Source of the DNA: Microvirga sp. KLBC 81
GTDB taxonomy: Bacteria; Pseudomonadota; Alphaproteobacteria; Rhizobiales; Beijerinckiaceae
Length of the DNA: 42,576 bases
Direction of reading: 5' to 3'
Assembly (NCBI RefSeq): GCF_003075415.1
Contig: NZ_QDAH01000049.1
Location: 1-42,576, forward strand
This document shows positions 15,361 to 22,746 of this stretch, piece after piece (position 1 is the first letter of the stretch; every line of letters starts with the position of its first letter). Under the pieces are notes generated by a model. It was not told where the DNA came from, did no database searches, and worked only from the letters and a program-made list of their open reading frames with translations. Position numbers and translations under genes: made by a program.

Positions 15361-16477
15361 AGTCCCAAGCCAGAGCGCCGCCGCTCTGGTAATCGATGAC
15401 GCGAGTCTCGAAGAAGTTCTTTTCCTTCTTCAGGTCCATCGCCTCGGACATCCAGGGGAAGGGATTGTCGACCTCGGCGAAGACATAGCTCAAGCCAAGC
15501 TGAGCGCAGCGCCGATTGGCGATGAAGTGCATGTATTGCTCGCACAAGGTCGCATTCAGGCCAAGGAGGCCGCGAGGCATAGTGTCCCGGCCATAGGCCG
15601 CTTCAAGATCTGCTGCCTCGCGTAGCATCTGGCGAACCTCCTCCTGGAAGGGGAGCGTCCAGAGATGCGGGTTCTCGATCTTGATCTGGTTGATGACATC
15701 GATCCCGAAATTCAGGTGGATGCTCTCGTCGCGTAGAATGTATTGGTACTGCTCCGCGATCCCGACCATCTTGTTACGACGGCCCAGAGCCAGGATCTGC
15801 GCGAAGCCCGTGTAGAACCACATACCTTCGAAGACGACGTAAAAAGCGATGAGATCGCGCAGAAAAGCCTGGTCTGCTTCCGGAGTTCCCGTAACGAATG
15901 AGGGATTCTCGATTCCTTGTGTGTGCCTGAGCGCCCAGGCGGCCTTGTCGGTAATCGAAGGAACCTCGCGATACATGTTGAACAGCTCGCCCTCATCGAG
16001 GCCAAGGCTCTCGACGATGTATTGGAAAGTGTGCGTGTGGACCGCCTCCTCGAATGCTTGGCGGAGCAGATATTGGCGACATTCCGGATTGGTGAGCTGC
16101 CGATAAATTGCGAGAACAATGTTGTTGGCAACCAGACTCTCCGAGGCTGCGAAGAAGCCCAGATTACGCTTGACCATGCGCCGCTCGTCTTCCGTTAACC
16201 CGTCGCGAGACTTCCACAGTGCGATATCCGCCTGCATGGAAACTTCAGTCGGCATCCAGTGATTGTTGCAGGCCGCGAGATACTTTTCCCACGCCCATTT
16301 ATATTTGAGTGGCAGCAATTGGTTCACATCGGCGCGGCAATTGATCATTGCCTTCTCATCCACACTGACACGCCCGCCGCTGCGGTCGATGGAGCCAAGG
16401 CCCGTCGTATCGGCGAGGGAGGAAGAGGGAATGAACGTGGGTTGAGCAGTGTTCCGAGGGGTATCCCAGTCGAGCAT
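15359..16477 (-). CDS. nrdB: Ribonucleotide reductase beta subunit, class Ic-like
   Basis: 372-aa R2 subunit. It holds the metal cofactor that generates the oxidant for reduction of ribonucleotides to deoxyribonucleotides by NrdA. Ferritin-like ligands are readable: Glu113 (AASESL), Glu144 and His147 (EEAVHTHTFQY), Glu217 (VVFEGMW), Glu251 and His254 (RDESIHLNFG). At the radical-tyrosine position it has Phe151, and the first ligand is Glu instead of Asp. All seven positions are offset by exactly 24 from those I recall for Chlamydia trachomatis R2 (E89, E120, H123, F127, E193, E227, H230), the Mn/Fe class Ic prototype. The ATG at 16477 has AAGGAACC upstream and lies 79 nt after nrdA. Family certain; class Ic strongly suggested. 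Confidence 0.95.
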   Translation of the reverse strand: MLDWDTPRNTAQPTFIPSSSLADTTGLGSIDRSGGRVSVDEKAMINCRADVNQLLPLKYKWAWEKYLAACNNHWMPTEVSMQADIALWKSRDGLTEDERRMVKRNLGFFAASESLVANNIVLAIYRQLTNPECRQYLLRQAFEEAVHTHTFQYIVESLGLDEGELFNMYREVPSITDKAAWALRHTQGIENPSFVTGTPEADQAFLRDLIAFYVVFEGMWFYTGFAQILALGRRNKMVGIAEQYQYILRDESIHLNFGIDVINQIKIENPHLWTLPFQEEVRQMLREAADLEAAYGRDTMPRGLLGLNATLCEQYMHFIANRRCAQLGLSYVFAEVDNPFPWMSEAMDLKKEKNFFETRVIDYQSGGALAWD

Positions 16478-16556
16478 AGAAGGTTCCTTGAATGATCGAG
16501 ATGGGCCGCGCATGCGAGCGCGGCCGTGCAGAGAGGATCGAGAAGGCAGAAGCCGC

Positions 16557-19415
16557 TTACTGGCAGGCTTCGCAGGCGGGGTCGTCGATGGAGCAGGCCT
16601 TGGCCTCAGATGTATCGCTTGCAAGAGCCGGGGTAACCTGCACGGCGTTCAGCTTGCCGTCCGTCCTCCTGAGGGTCGATTTCTCCACATGGGTCGCAGC
16701 CGTGGCGCGCAGGTAATAGGTCGTCTTGAGCCCGCGCTCCCAGGCTAGGCGATACATGCCATCGAGCTTTCGTCCATTCGGATTGGCGATGTAGAGATTG
16801 AGCGACTGCGCCTGATCAATCCATTTCTGACGGCGCGCCGCTGCTTCGATCAGCCAGGATGGTTCGATCTCGAAGGCCGTTGCATAGAGTGCCTTGAGGT
16901 CGTCTGGAACCCGGTCGATGGGAGCGAGACTTCCATCAAAGTATTTCAGGTCCGCAATCATCACCTCGTCCCACAGGCCACGCGCCTTCAGGTCATGTAC
17001 AAGCGCCGGGTTCACCACAGTGAAATCGCCCGACATATTGGCCTTCACATAGAGGTTGCGGAAGGTCGGCTCGATGGATTGCGAGACCCCGCAAATATTC
17101 GAGATGGTCGCTGTCGGCGCGATGGCCATGACATTGGAGTTGCGCATGCCAATCTTCATGACACGCTCGCGCAGGGAGGACCAGTCGAGGGTCACCGAGC
17201 GGTCGAGTTCCAGTCCTCCGCGGGCTTCCGCAAGCCGCTCGAGAGAGTCGATGGGGAGAATTCCTTGCGACCACAACGAGCCTTCGAAGCTCGGATAACG
17301 ACCGCGTTCTGCGGCGAGATCGCAAGACGCCGAGATGGCATGGAAACTGATGATCTCCATGCTCTCGTCAGCAAAGGCAACAGCCCCTTCGGATGTGATC
17401 GGCAGGCGAAGGGTGTGGAGTGCATCCTGATAGCCCATGAGCCCGAGGCCGACGGGGCGATGACGCAAGTTTGAGCGACGGGCCTCGGGGATGGTGTAGA
17501 AATTGATGTCGATCACGTTGTCGAGCATCCGCATGGCGGTCGCTACCGTGCGCGCTAGACGCTCGTGGTCAATTCCTTGTGACGTCACGTGATGGGCGAG
17601 ATTAATGGAGCCGAGATTGCAGACGGCGACTTCATCAGGCGATGTATTGAGGGTAATTTCCGTGCAGAGATTGGACGAATGCACGATACCCACATGTCCC
17701 TGAGGCGAGCGGATGTTGCAAGGGTCCTTGAAGGTGATCCAGGGATGTCCCGTCTCGAACAGCATGGTGAGCACGCGCCGCCAAAGATCCACCGTTCGGA
17801 CCTGCCGGAAGATCTTGATGGCGCCCTGTGCAGCCTTGGCCTCATAGGATTCATAGGCTTCCTTGAAAGCCGGGCCGTAGAGATCGTGCAGATCTGGCGT
17901 CTCGTCTGGCGAGAACAGGGTCCACACACCGTCCGCGGAAACGCGCTGCATGAACAGGTCCGGAATCCAGTTGGCGGTGTTCATGTCGTGGGTGCGGCGG
18001 CGGTCGTCGCCGGTGTTCTTCCTGAGGTCCAGGAATTCCTCAATGTCGATATGCCATGTCTCGAGATAGGCGCAGACAGCGCCTTTTCGCTTGCCGCCCT
18101 GGTTCACAGCAATGGCCGTGTCGTTTGCAACCTTCAGGAAAGGCACGACGCCCTGGCTTTCTCCATTGGTGCCCTTGATATGAGCGCCCAGACCGCGCAC
18201 CGGGGTCCAATCATTGCCGAGGCCGCCCGAGTATTTGGCGAGCAGCGCGTTGTCTTTCACAGCCTTGAAGATGCCATCGAGGTCGTCTGGGACGGTTGTC
18301 AGGAAGCAAGAGGAGAGTTGTGGACGCGTCGTGCCGGCATTGAACAAGGTTGGCGTCGAGGCCATGAAGCCGAAGGAGGACAGGAGATCGTAGAACTCGA
18401 TCGCCTTCTCCTCGCGGTTAATCTCGCGCAAAGCCAAGCCCATTGCCACGCGCATAAAGAATGCTTGGGGCAATTCAAACCGGGTGCCCGCAATGTGCAG
18501 GAAGTAGCGATCATAGAGGGTCTGCAGGCCGAGATACTGGAAGTTCAGATCTCGCTCCGGTTTCAGCGCTGCTGCCAGACGACGAAGGTCGAAGCGCCCG
18601 AGTTCAGGGTCGAGCAGTTCTGCCTCGATTCCCTTTTTCACATATTTCGGAAAATACTCGGCATAACGTTCAACCATCTCAGCCTGCGTGGCCTGCTGCC
18701 GTTCACCATAGACGGCACTCAGAGCCTCCCTGCGTAGGTTGTCGAGCAGCAGGCGGGCGCTGACAAAGGAGTAGTTCGGCTCCCGTTCAACCAGGGTGCG
18801 TGCGGCCAGAACGGGCGCGAGCGCCAGCTCCGCCTCTTGGATGCCATCGTAAAGATTGCGCCGGGTCTCGGCCAAGATGTCGTTCGCTGCGACATCTGCG
18901 AAATCCTGACAGGCTTCTGCTACGAGCACTTGCAGACGCATCATGTCCAGAGGAACTCGCGTGCCATCGGCCAGCGTCATGTGCAGCGGTGGCTCTTGAG
19001 GCGTAAGTGCCGGCGCAGCCTTGGCCCGCTCGGCGGCGCGTTGCTCGCGATAAAGAACATAGGCGCGAGCCACCTTGTGATGCCCACCACGCATGAGAGC
19101 GAGCTCGACCTGATCCTGAACCTCCTCGATATGGAAGGTGCACCCTGCTTCAGCCCGGCGGGTGAGGGCGGTAACGATCTCTGTGGTGAGAGATGAAACC
19201 GTTTCATGGACGCGACGGGAGGCGGCAGCCGTCGAACCCTCGACGCTGAGAAAAGCCTTGGTCAGTGCCAGCCCGATCTTCGCGGCATCGAAAGGCGTGA
19301 CACTGCCGTTACGGCGGATGATGCGGTGGCCGGATGCAGATGAAGCAGGCGGCTCTGCGGAAGAGGCGAAAGGCACCGCAGTAGCGGTCTGTGTCGTGGA
19401 GAGAGAATTTGACAT
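16557..19415 (-). CDS. nrdA: Ribonucleoside-diphosphate reductase alpha subunit
   Basis: 952-aa catalytic R1 subunit. An ATP-cone occupies about residues 31-124 (RIIRRNGSVTPFDAAKI..., HHKVARAYVLYRE). A second, degenerate cone-like segment follows (LADGTRVPLDMMRLQVLV...), recalling R1 proteins with repeated cones. Catalytic-core motifs are present: PQLSSCF (substrate-site Cys), NLCTEI with the Asn/Cys/Glu triad, VAVCNLGSINL (second redox Cys), Tyr900-Tyr901 in TTYYLRA for radical transfer, and a C-terminal CEAC pair (948-951) that shuttles reducing equivalents. The ATG at 19415 was chosen over one at 19523 because the longer version would run back towards the riboswitch. It is cotranscribed with nrdB and preceded by a cobalamin riboswitch and NrdR-like boxes. 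Confidence 0.96.
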   Translation of the reverse strand: MSNSLSTTQTATAVPFASSAEPPASSASGHRIIRRNGSVTPFDAAKIGLALTKAFLSVEGSTAAASRRVHETVSSLTTEIVTALTRRAEAGCTFHIEEVQDQVELALMRGGHHKVARAYVLYREQRAAERAKAAPALTPQEPPLHMTLADGTRVPLDMMRLQVLVAEACQDFADVAANDILAETRRNLYDGIQEAELALAPVLAARTLVEREPNYSFVSARLLLDNLRREALSAVYGERQQATQAEMVERYAEYFPKYVKKGIEAELLDPELGRFDLRRLAAALKPERDLNFQYLGLQTLYDRYFLHIAGTRFELPQAFFMRVAMGLALREINREEKAIEFYDLLSSFGFMASTPTLFNAGTTRPQLSSCFLTTVPDDLDGIFKAVKDNALLAKYSGGLGNDWTPVRGLGAHIKGTNGESQGVVPFLKVANDTAIAVNQGGKRKGAVCAYLETWHIDIEEFLDLRKNTGDDRRRTHDMNTANWIPDLFMQRVSADGVWTLFSPDETPDLHDLYGPAFKEAYESYEAKAAQGAIKIFRQVRTVDLWRRVLTMLFETGHPWITFKDPCNIRSPQGHVGIVHSSNLCTEITLNTSPDEVAVCNLGSINLAHHVTSQGIDHERLARTVATAMRMLDNVIDINFYTIPEARRSNLRHRPVGLGLMGYQDALHTLRLPITSEGAVAFADESMEIISFHAISASCDLAAERGRYPSFEGSLWSQGILPIDSLERLAEARGGLELDRSVTLDWSSLRERVMKIGMRNSNVMAIAPTATISNICGVSQSIEPTFRNLYVKANMSGDFTVVNPALVHDLKARGLWDEVMIADLKYFDGSLAPIDRVPDDLKALYATAFEIEPSWLIEAAARRQKWIDQAQSLNLYIANPNGRKLDGMYRLAWERGLKTTYYLRATAATHVEKSTLRRTDGKLNAVQVTPALASDTSEAKACSIDDPACEACQ

Positions 19416-19422
19416 TCGGCAA

Positions 19423-19438
19423 CCCCAAAATGTTGGGG
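19423..19438 (-). promoter_or_regulatory. Hairpin covering the nrdA ribosome binding site
   Basis: On the minus strand CCCCAA-CATT-TTGGGG forms a perfect 6-bp stem. Its 3' arm contains the GGGG that lies 7 nt before the nrdA ATG, so closing it would block translation. This fits the expression platform of the cobalamin riboswitch just upstream. Confidence 0.65.
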
Positions 19439-19529
19439 GCATGGGCCGAGGAACGCGAGGCAGACCGTGCATATCATACGCGGTGAGCAGAGCGATCCTT
19501 CGGGGCACCCCGCCCGAGGACATGATCGT

Positions 19530-19692
19530 CAGTCCTGGGCAGGTCTCCTGGCTTGCGGGTCATCACCTTCTGCCGGTCTTCCCGGTGATGGCTCACCAGT
19601 GACATGTGATGGCAGGAGACTCGTCGCTCACAGTTGCGGGGGCAGCCCCGGATTTGCCCTTAAGGCTCACCGGATTCCCTCTTAGCTTCGGA
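19530..19692 (-). ncRNA. Cobalamin (B12) riboswitch upstream of nrdAB
   Basis: Read on the minus strand the leader has the conserved elements in order: GGGAATCCGGTGAGCC, GGGGCTGCCCCCGCAACTGTG, a variable arm with CATCACCGGGAAGACCGG, and the B12 box GCCAGGAGACCTGCC (19552-19538). These match the AdoCbl-type cobalamin riboswitch. A perfect 8-bp stem-loop (CTTCGGAT/ATCCGAAG, 19686-19705) sits directly at the 5' side. With adenosylcobalamin bound, expression of the downstream genes is normally turned down, here by a hairpin over the nrdA ribosome binding site. B12 riboswitch control of an oxygen-dependent reductase is established in Streptomyces; the pairing here is seen directly. Confidence 0.93.
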
Positions 19693-19713
19693 TGCGAATC
19701 CGAAGACCCATGA

Positions 19714-19729
19714 CTACAATATATAGTGC
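19714..19729. promoter_or_regulatory. NrdR box 1 (promoter-proximal)
   Basis: CTACAATATATAGTGC matches 13 of 16 positions of the NrdR consensus ACACWATATATWGTGT. It overlaps the predicted -10 region of the nrdAB promoter on the minus strand, so NrdR binding would block transcription before the riboswitch is made. Confidence 0.75.
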
Positions 19730-19750
19730 ATGTGAGGCGGTTTCCGTCAA
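19720..19750 (-). promoter_or_regulatory. Predicted nrdAB promoter
   Basis: On the minus strand TTGACG (19750-19745) is followed by TATATA (19725-19720) at 19 bp, or by ACTATA at 17 bp. Transcription would begin near 19713, leaving a leader of about 300 nt that contains the whole riboswitch. Both hexamers lie inside the NrdR-like boxes. Confidence 0.5.
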
Positions 19751-19760
19751 TATAGTGAAG
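19745..19760. promoter_or_regulatory. NrdR box 2 (weaker, promoter-distal)
   Basis: CGTCAATATAGTGAAG matches about 9 of 16 consensus positions with the CAATATA core kept. It begins exactly 31 bp from box 1, the three-helical-turn spacing typical of paired NrdR boxes. It covers the candidate -35. Confidence 0.55.
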
Positions 19761-19885
19761 GTAGGTGCGGCGGTGCGTGTCCCCAACTTCCTTGGGCGGC
19801 TCAAGGTCAGCCTTACAATGTCTCCGGCCTCAGAGAGGGAGCACCGGTTGCGGAAAGCCACCGACATGGCAGCGAGCCCCGGTCG

Positions 19886-20266
19886 CTATATCTCGTCCCA
19901 TTTCCAGGGTCTTTGGAGGTCCTGTCCGCTGGAGTACCAGGCAATAGAGCTGTCGCCGGCTCCAATCGTATCCACGACCTCCACAGGTTTGATGCCTGTC
20001 CTTCTTATGCGGGTGTCATCGGAATCCATGCTGCCGCGAGAGCCGCATGTCACAACAGCGAGATTCGTGCCTCTTGAAAGAAGGGTATTCAGGAGCTGCT
20101 CCGCGTGATCCAAATCCTCTTCAGCAGAGGCAAAGGCAACATCGAGTCCTTCAATACCGAGATGATGAGCATCGCTGTTGGTAGAGATGTCCTGTGAGAC
20201 ACTGATCCCGAAGGCGCTCAATGTACGACGCAGAGCGCCTCCATCGTCGAGCCATACGATATGGAC
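19886..20266 (-). pseudogene. PfkB-family sugar kinase remnant
   Basis: The frame is open for 127 codons after a TAG at 20269-20267 and encodes only the C-terminal half of a PfkB/ribokinase-type kinase: ALRRTLSAFGISVSQDIST, AEQLLNTLLSRGTNLAVVTCGSRGS, and EVVDTIGAGDSSIAW, the family's catalytic DTxGAGD signature. The N-terminal sugar-binding half and an authentic start are missing, and the C-terminus ends abruptly after the signature, so both ends are lost. The only start inside is a TTG at 20221. The wording around the signature is closest to fructoselysine-kinase-like members. A GntR/UTRA regulator nearby, a usual partner of such kinases, suggests a decayed amino-sugar locus. Confidence 0.75.
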
Positions 20267-20578
20267 CTACCCTATCTGCAACAGAACCTGAAGAAACGCT
20301 CTTCATCGAAGCTCAGCATGTGGGTTCCTGAGCAATGTCGGAATTGGGGACGGCTTAATGACAGTCGTCTGACGCCTAGGGACTGGGAAACTACACGCTG
20401 TCAAGCCTGTTTAATGCCGGGCTTTATTATCCATTGGTCAGGTTTACGATTTTGACAGGAGGAGAGACCTGGATGCTGGACCGCCAAAGGGGGCTGCTTG
20501 AGAAACTTGCGCCCAGGCTAAAGATCGTTCCATTCTGCGTGGGCTAACAACTAGCCTCAAGAGTGAGCTGAGCCCGAT
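20267..20578. other. Intergenic stretch with a short strongly signalled frame
   Basis: A 24-codon frame (20473-20547, MLDRQRGLLEKLAPRLKIVP...) has a strong GGAGGAGAG ribosome binding site and ends 31 nt before the GntR-type gene. It could be a leader peptide or the start of a lost gene. Nothing else is recognised here. Confidence 0.35.
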
Positions 20579-21316
20579 ATGTCCCTGATCACTCCGCTCC
20601 GAGACGAGCGAACCATAGTTTTACAACTGCGCGATGCGATTAGCGCCTTAATCGAGGAGCGGGGTCTAAAACCAGGCGATCAGCTGCCGACGGAGGCGGA
20701 ACTCACCCGGAAGTTTCAGATCTCGCGGCCGGCTCTGCGAGAGGCGTTGAAGCTTCTAGAGCAGGATGGCGCCATTTATGTGAAGCATGGCAAGGGCCGC
20801 TTTGTCTCTGCCGCGGCGGCTCTCCAAGTTGAGCGGCCGATCACCTGCTTCGAGAGCGTTACGGATATGATGCACAAGTCGGGATATCGCTCGACCAACA
20901 AGGTTGTGTCGATTTCCGAGGAGGTCGCATCAGAGGAAGTGCAGGCAGCCTTGCGTCTCTCCCCCGGTGCTCGAGTCATTCGCCTGGAACGGCTACGGAT
21001 GCAGAGGGAGGAGGTCTTGGTCTACTGCCTCGACTATATCCCGCGATCCGTCGCTTCCGATCGTCTCTACGACATCGACTGGAGCGGATCCTTACTCGAT
21101 CTGCTGGAGCGTCATGACATGCGTCCGCGAATGTCCGCAGCGGTTGCTGCGTCCGTCATGCTGCCGCATGATGTCAGCGAGAGAAACGACCTGCATGATT
21201 TTGGTCCGGCTTTCTTGATCACGGAAACAGCTTTCACACCGACAGGAGTTCCCGTAGTCTTCGCGAAGGACTACCATCGCGGCAGTCGTTTCTCGTTCAG
21301 TTTCATCCGCAAATAA
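20579..21316 (+). CDS. GntR-family regulator, HutC/UTRA type
   Basis: 245-aa regulator. The N-terminal winged helix is clear: LRDAISALIEERGLKPGDQLPTEAELTRKFQISRPALREALKLLEQDGAIYVKHGKGRFV (residues 17-76 in total, read in parts). The C-terminal UTRA effector domain (about 90-240) includes the S.EE.AS.EV..AL.L..GA.VIRLERLR and VYCLDYIP segments and ends GSRFSFSFIRK. UTRA domains sense amino acids, sugars or their phosphates. It is followed after 551 nt by a same-strand amino-acid type transport operon and preceded by a broken PfkB kinase. It probably controls the transport operon, or formerly the kinase; the target is not shown by sequence. Confidence 0.93.
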   Translation: MSLITPLRDERTIVLQLRDAISALIEERGLKPGDQLPTEAELTRKFQISRPALREALKLLEQDGAIYVKHGKGRFVSAAAALQVERPITCFESVTDMMHKSGYRSTNKVVSISEEVASEEVQAALRLSPGARVIRLERLRMQREEVLVYCLDYIPRSVASDRLYDIDWSGSLLDLLERHDMRPRMSAAVAASVMLPHDVSERNDLHDFGPAFLITETAFTPTGVPVVFAKDYHRGSRFSFSFIRK

Positions 21317-21867
21317 AGCCGTCTCTTAGCTTCTTGCCTGAACTCTGGATTTAGGCAGTATACCCGGGTGCGTCTCCCACTCAGGCTTGAAGCGGCTGAA
21401 ACTTTCCCTTCCCTAGCGTCTGCGCTATTGACAGCAACGAAGATTAGTCGTCTGCTGTCAGACAACATAAATTGGCGAAAACGCCGTGAGGGAGAGTTCA
21501 AATGAATAAGTGGCTGATTTCGCAGCAACTCGCGTGTGCTGAAGGCTGATCGCTTTCGGCAGGTTGCGGAACATGAGCCTCGCAGGCTGCGGATTCTGGA
21601 ACTGCTTAGATCAGTCCATGCGCAGCCCTTCGGTCACTGAGACGAGTGTTGCCCGGCTGCGCGGCTCCAAGTGTGGTTAGCGTAGGGCGAGCCGTCCGGT
21701 GTCTTTGTTTCGAACCGGTCCTTCTCTCAAAAGATTTTCAGAGCTTCCATCGCCTGATGGGGCGGAAGCTTGTTTTGACGCTCAGTCGCACTGGGCGTGA
21801 GCTACGGCTCCAAGAAATAGGAAAAACCTATCGCCTTGTTATCCAACCACAAGAGGAAAGATGAAGG
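21317..21867 (+). promoter_or_regulatory. 551-nt control region between the GntR gene and the amino-acid transport operon
   Basis: TTGACAGC (21428-21435) pairs with GCTGTCA (21454-21460), and GTCTG-CTGT-CAGAC (21450-21463) is a short palindrome that could be a GntR operator. TTGACA at 21428 is a -35 candidate without a clear -10. A 15-codon frame (21502-21549, MNKWLISQQLACAEG) with GAGGGAGAG upstream could be a leader peptide. Further right GCTTCC/GGAAGC can form a stem before the binding-protein gene. No larger gene is supported. Confidence 0.4.
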
Positions 21868-22695
21868 ATGCGTAAGCTCTTTCTTGGCACAATGGTGGCC
21901 CTGGGATTCGTCTCGGCCATGAATACAGCGGCTCAGGCTGGCCCGACCATGGACCGGGTTATGAAGGCCGGTGAGATGAAGGTGGCGACCAACAGCGGGT
22001 GGCCTCCGCAGAGCTACCTTGATGACAGTAACAAGCTCGTTGGTTTTGACGTGGACGTCGCCAATGAAATCGCCAAGCGCCTCGGCGTAAAGGTAAGCTT
22101 CGAGACGCCGGAATGGAACGTGATGACCGGCGGTCGCTGGCATGGCCGATTCGATGTGGCCGTTGGCTCCGTGACGCCCACCAAGGCGCGCGCCCAGGTG
22201 ATCGACTTCGCAGGCATCTACTACTACAGCCCTTATGTGTTCGTGGTGCACAAAGACAGCAAGGCCGCCTCGCGCAGCGATCTGAATGGCAAGAAGATCG
22301 GTGTCGAGACCGGAACGACCTCCGAGGATTACATCAATCGCCGTCTCGAAATCGATGCCCCCGGCATTCCGCCGATCCAGTATACGCTGACACCCGGTGA
22401 GGTGAAGACCTATGCCGACTCGATGCTGCCATTCGACGATCTGCGTTTAGGCGACGGCACGCGCATCCATGCGGTGATCGCACCGGAGCAGACCGCCCAG
22501 AACGCCATCAAAAACAGGTATCCAGTGAAGATCCTGCCCGGCGACGCTGCCTTCAAGGAGCCACTCGTAGTGGTGACGGACAAGGGTGATCCGGAATGGA
22601 CCGCCAAGCTCGGCAGCATCATCCAGAGCATGAAGGATGACGGCACTCTGAGCAAGCTGACCACGAAGTGGTACGGCGCAGATTACAGCAAGTAA
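21868..22695 (+). CDS. Polar amino-acid type ABC substrate-binding protein
   Basis: 275-aa periplasmic protein of solute-binding family 3. A signal peptide (MRKLFLGTMVALGFVSAM..AAQA) is followed by the mature domain with MKVATNSGWPPQSYLDD, LVGFDVDVANEIAKRLGVKVSF and a second lobe with KKIGVETGTTSEDYI. The FDVDVA segment and the Arg-containing VAVGSVTPTKAR are family landmarks for amino-acid ligands. AAGAGGAAAG lies just upstream of the ATG. It starts an operon with an FAD oxidase, a permease and an ATPase. The ligand is probably an amino acid, opine or amine; ligand-contact residues cannot be judged safely. Confidence 0.93.
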   Translation: MRKLFLGTMVALGFVSAMNTAAQAGPTMDRVMKAGEMKVATNSGWPPQSYLDDSNKLVGFDVDVANEIAKRLGVKVSFETPEWNVMTGGRWHGRFDVAVGSVTPTKARAQVIDFAGIYYYSPYVFVVHKDSKAASRSDLNGKKIGVETGTTSEDYINRRLEIDAPGIPPIQYTLTPGEVKTYADSMLPFDDLRLGDGTRIHAVIAPEQTAQNAIKNRYPVKILPGDAAFKEPLVVVTDKGDPEWTAKLGSIIQSMKDDGTLSKLTTKWYGADYSK

Positions 22696-22746
22696 ACTTG
22701 CCTCAACCTGATTAAATCTCCCACCCGCAACACGACACAACCGATC

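Noticed and set aside
17589..18737. 382-codon plus-strand frame
   Set aside because: Fully inside nrdA on the opposite strand, with composition typical of an antisense shadow.
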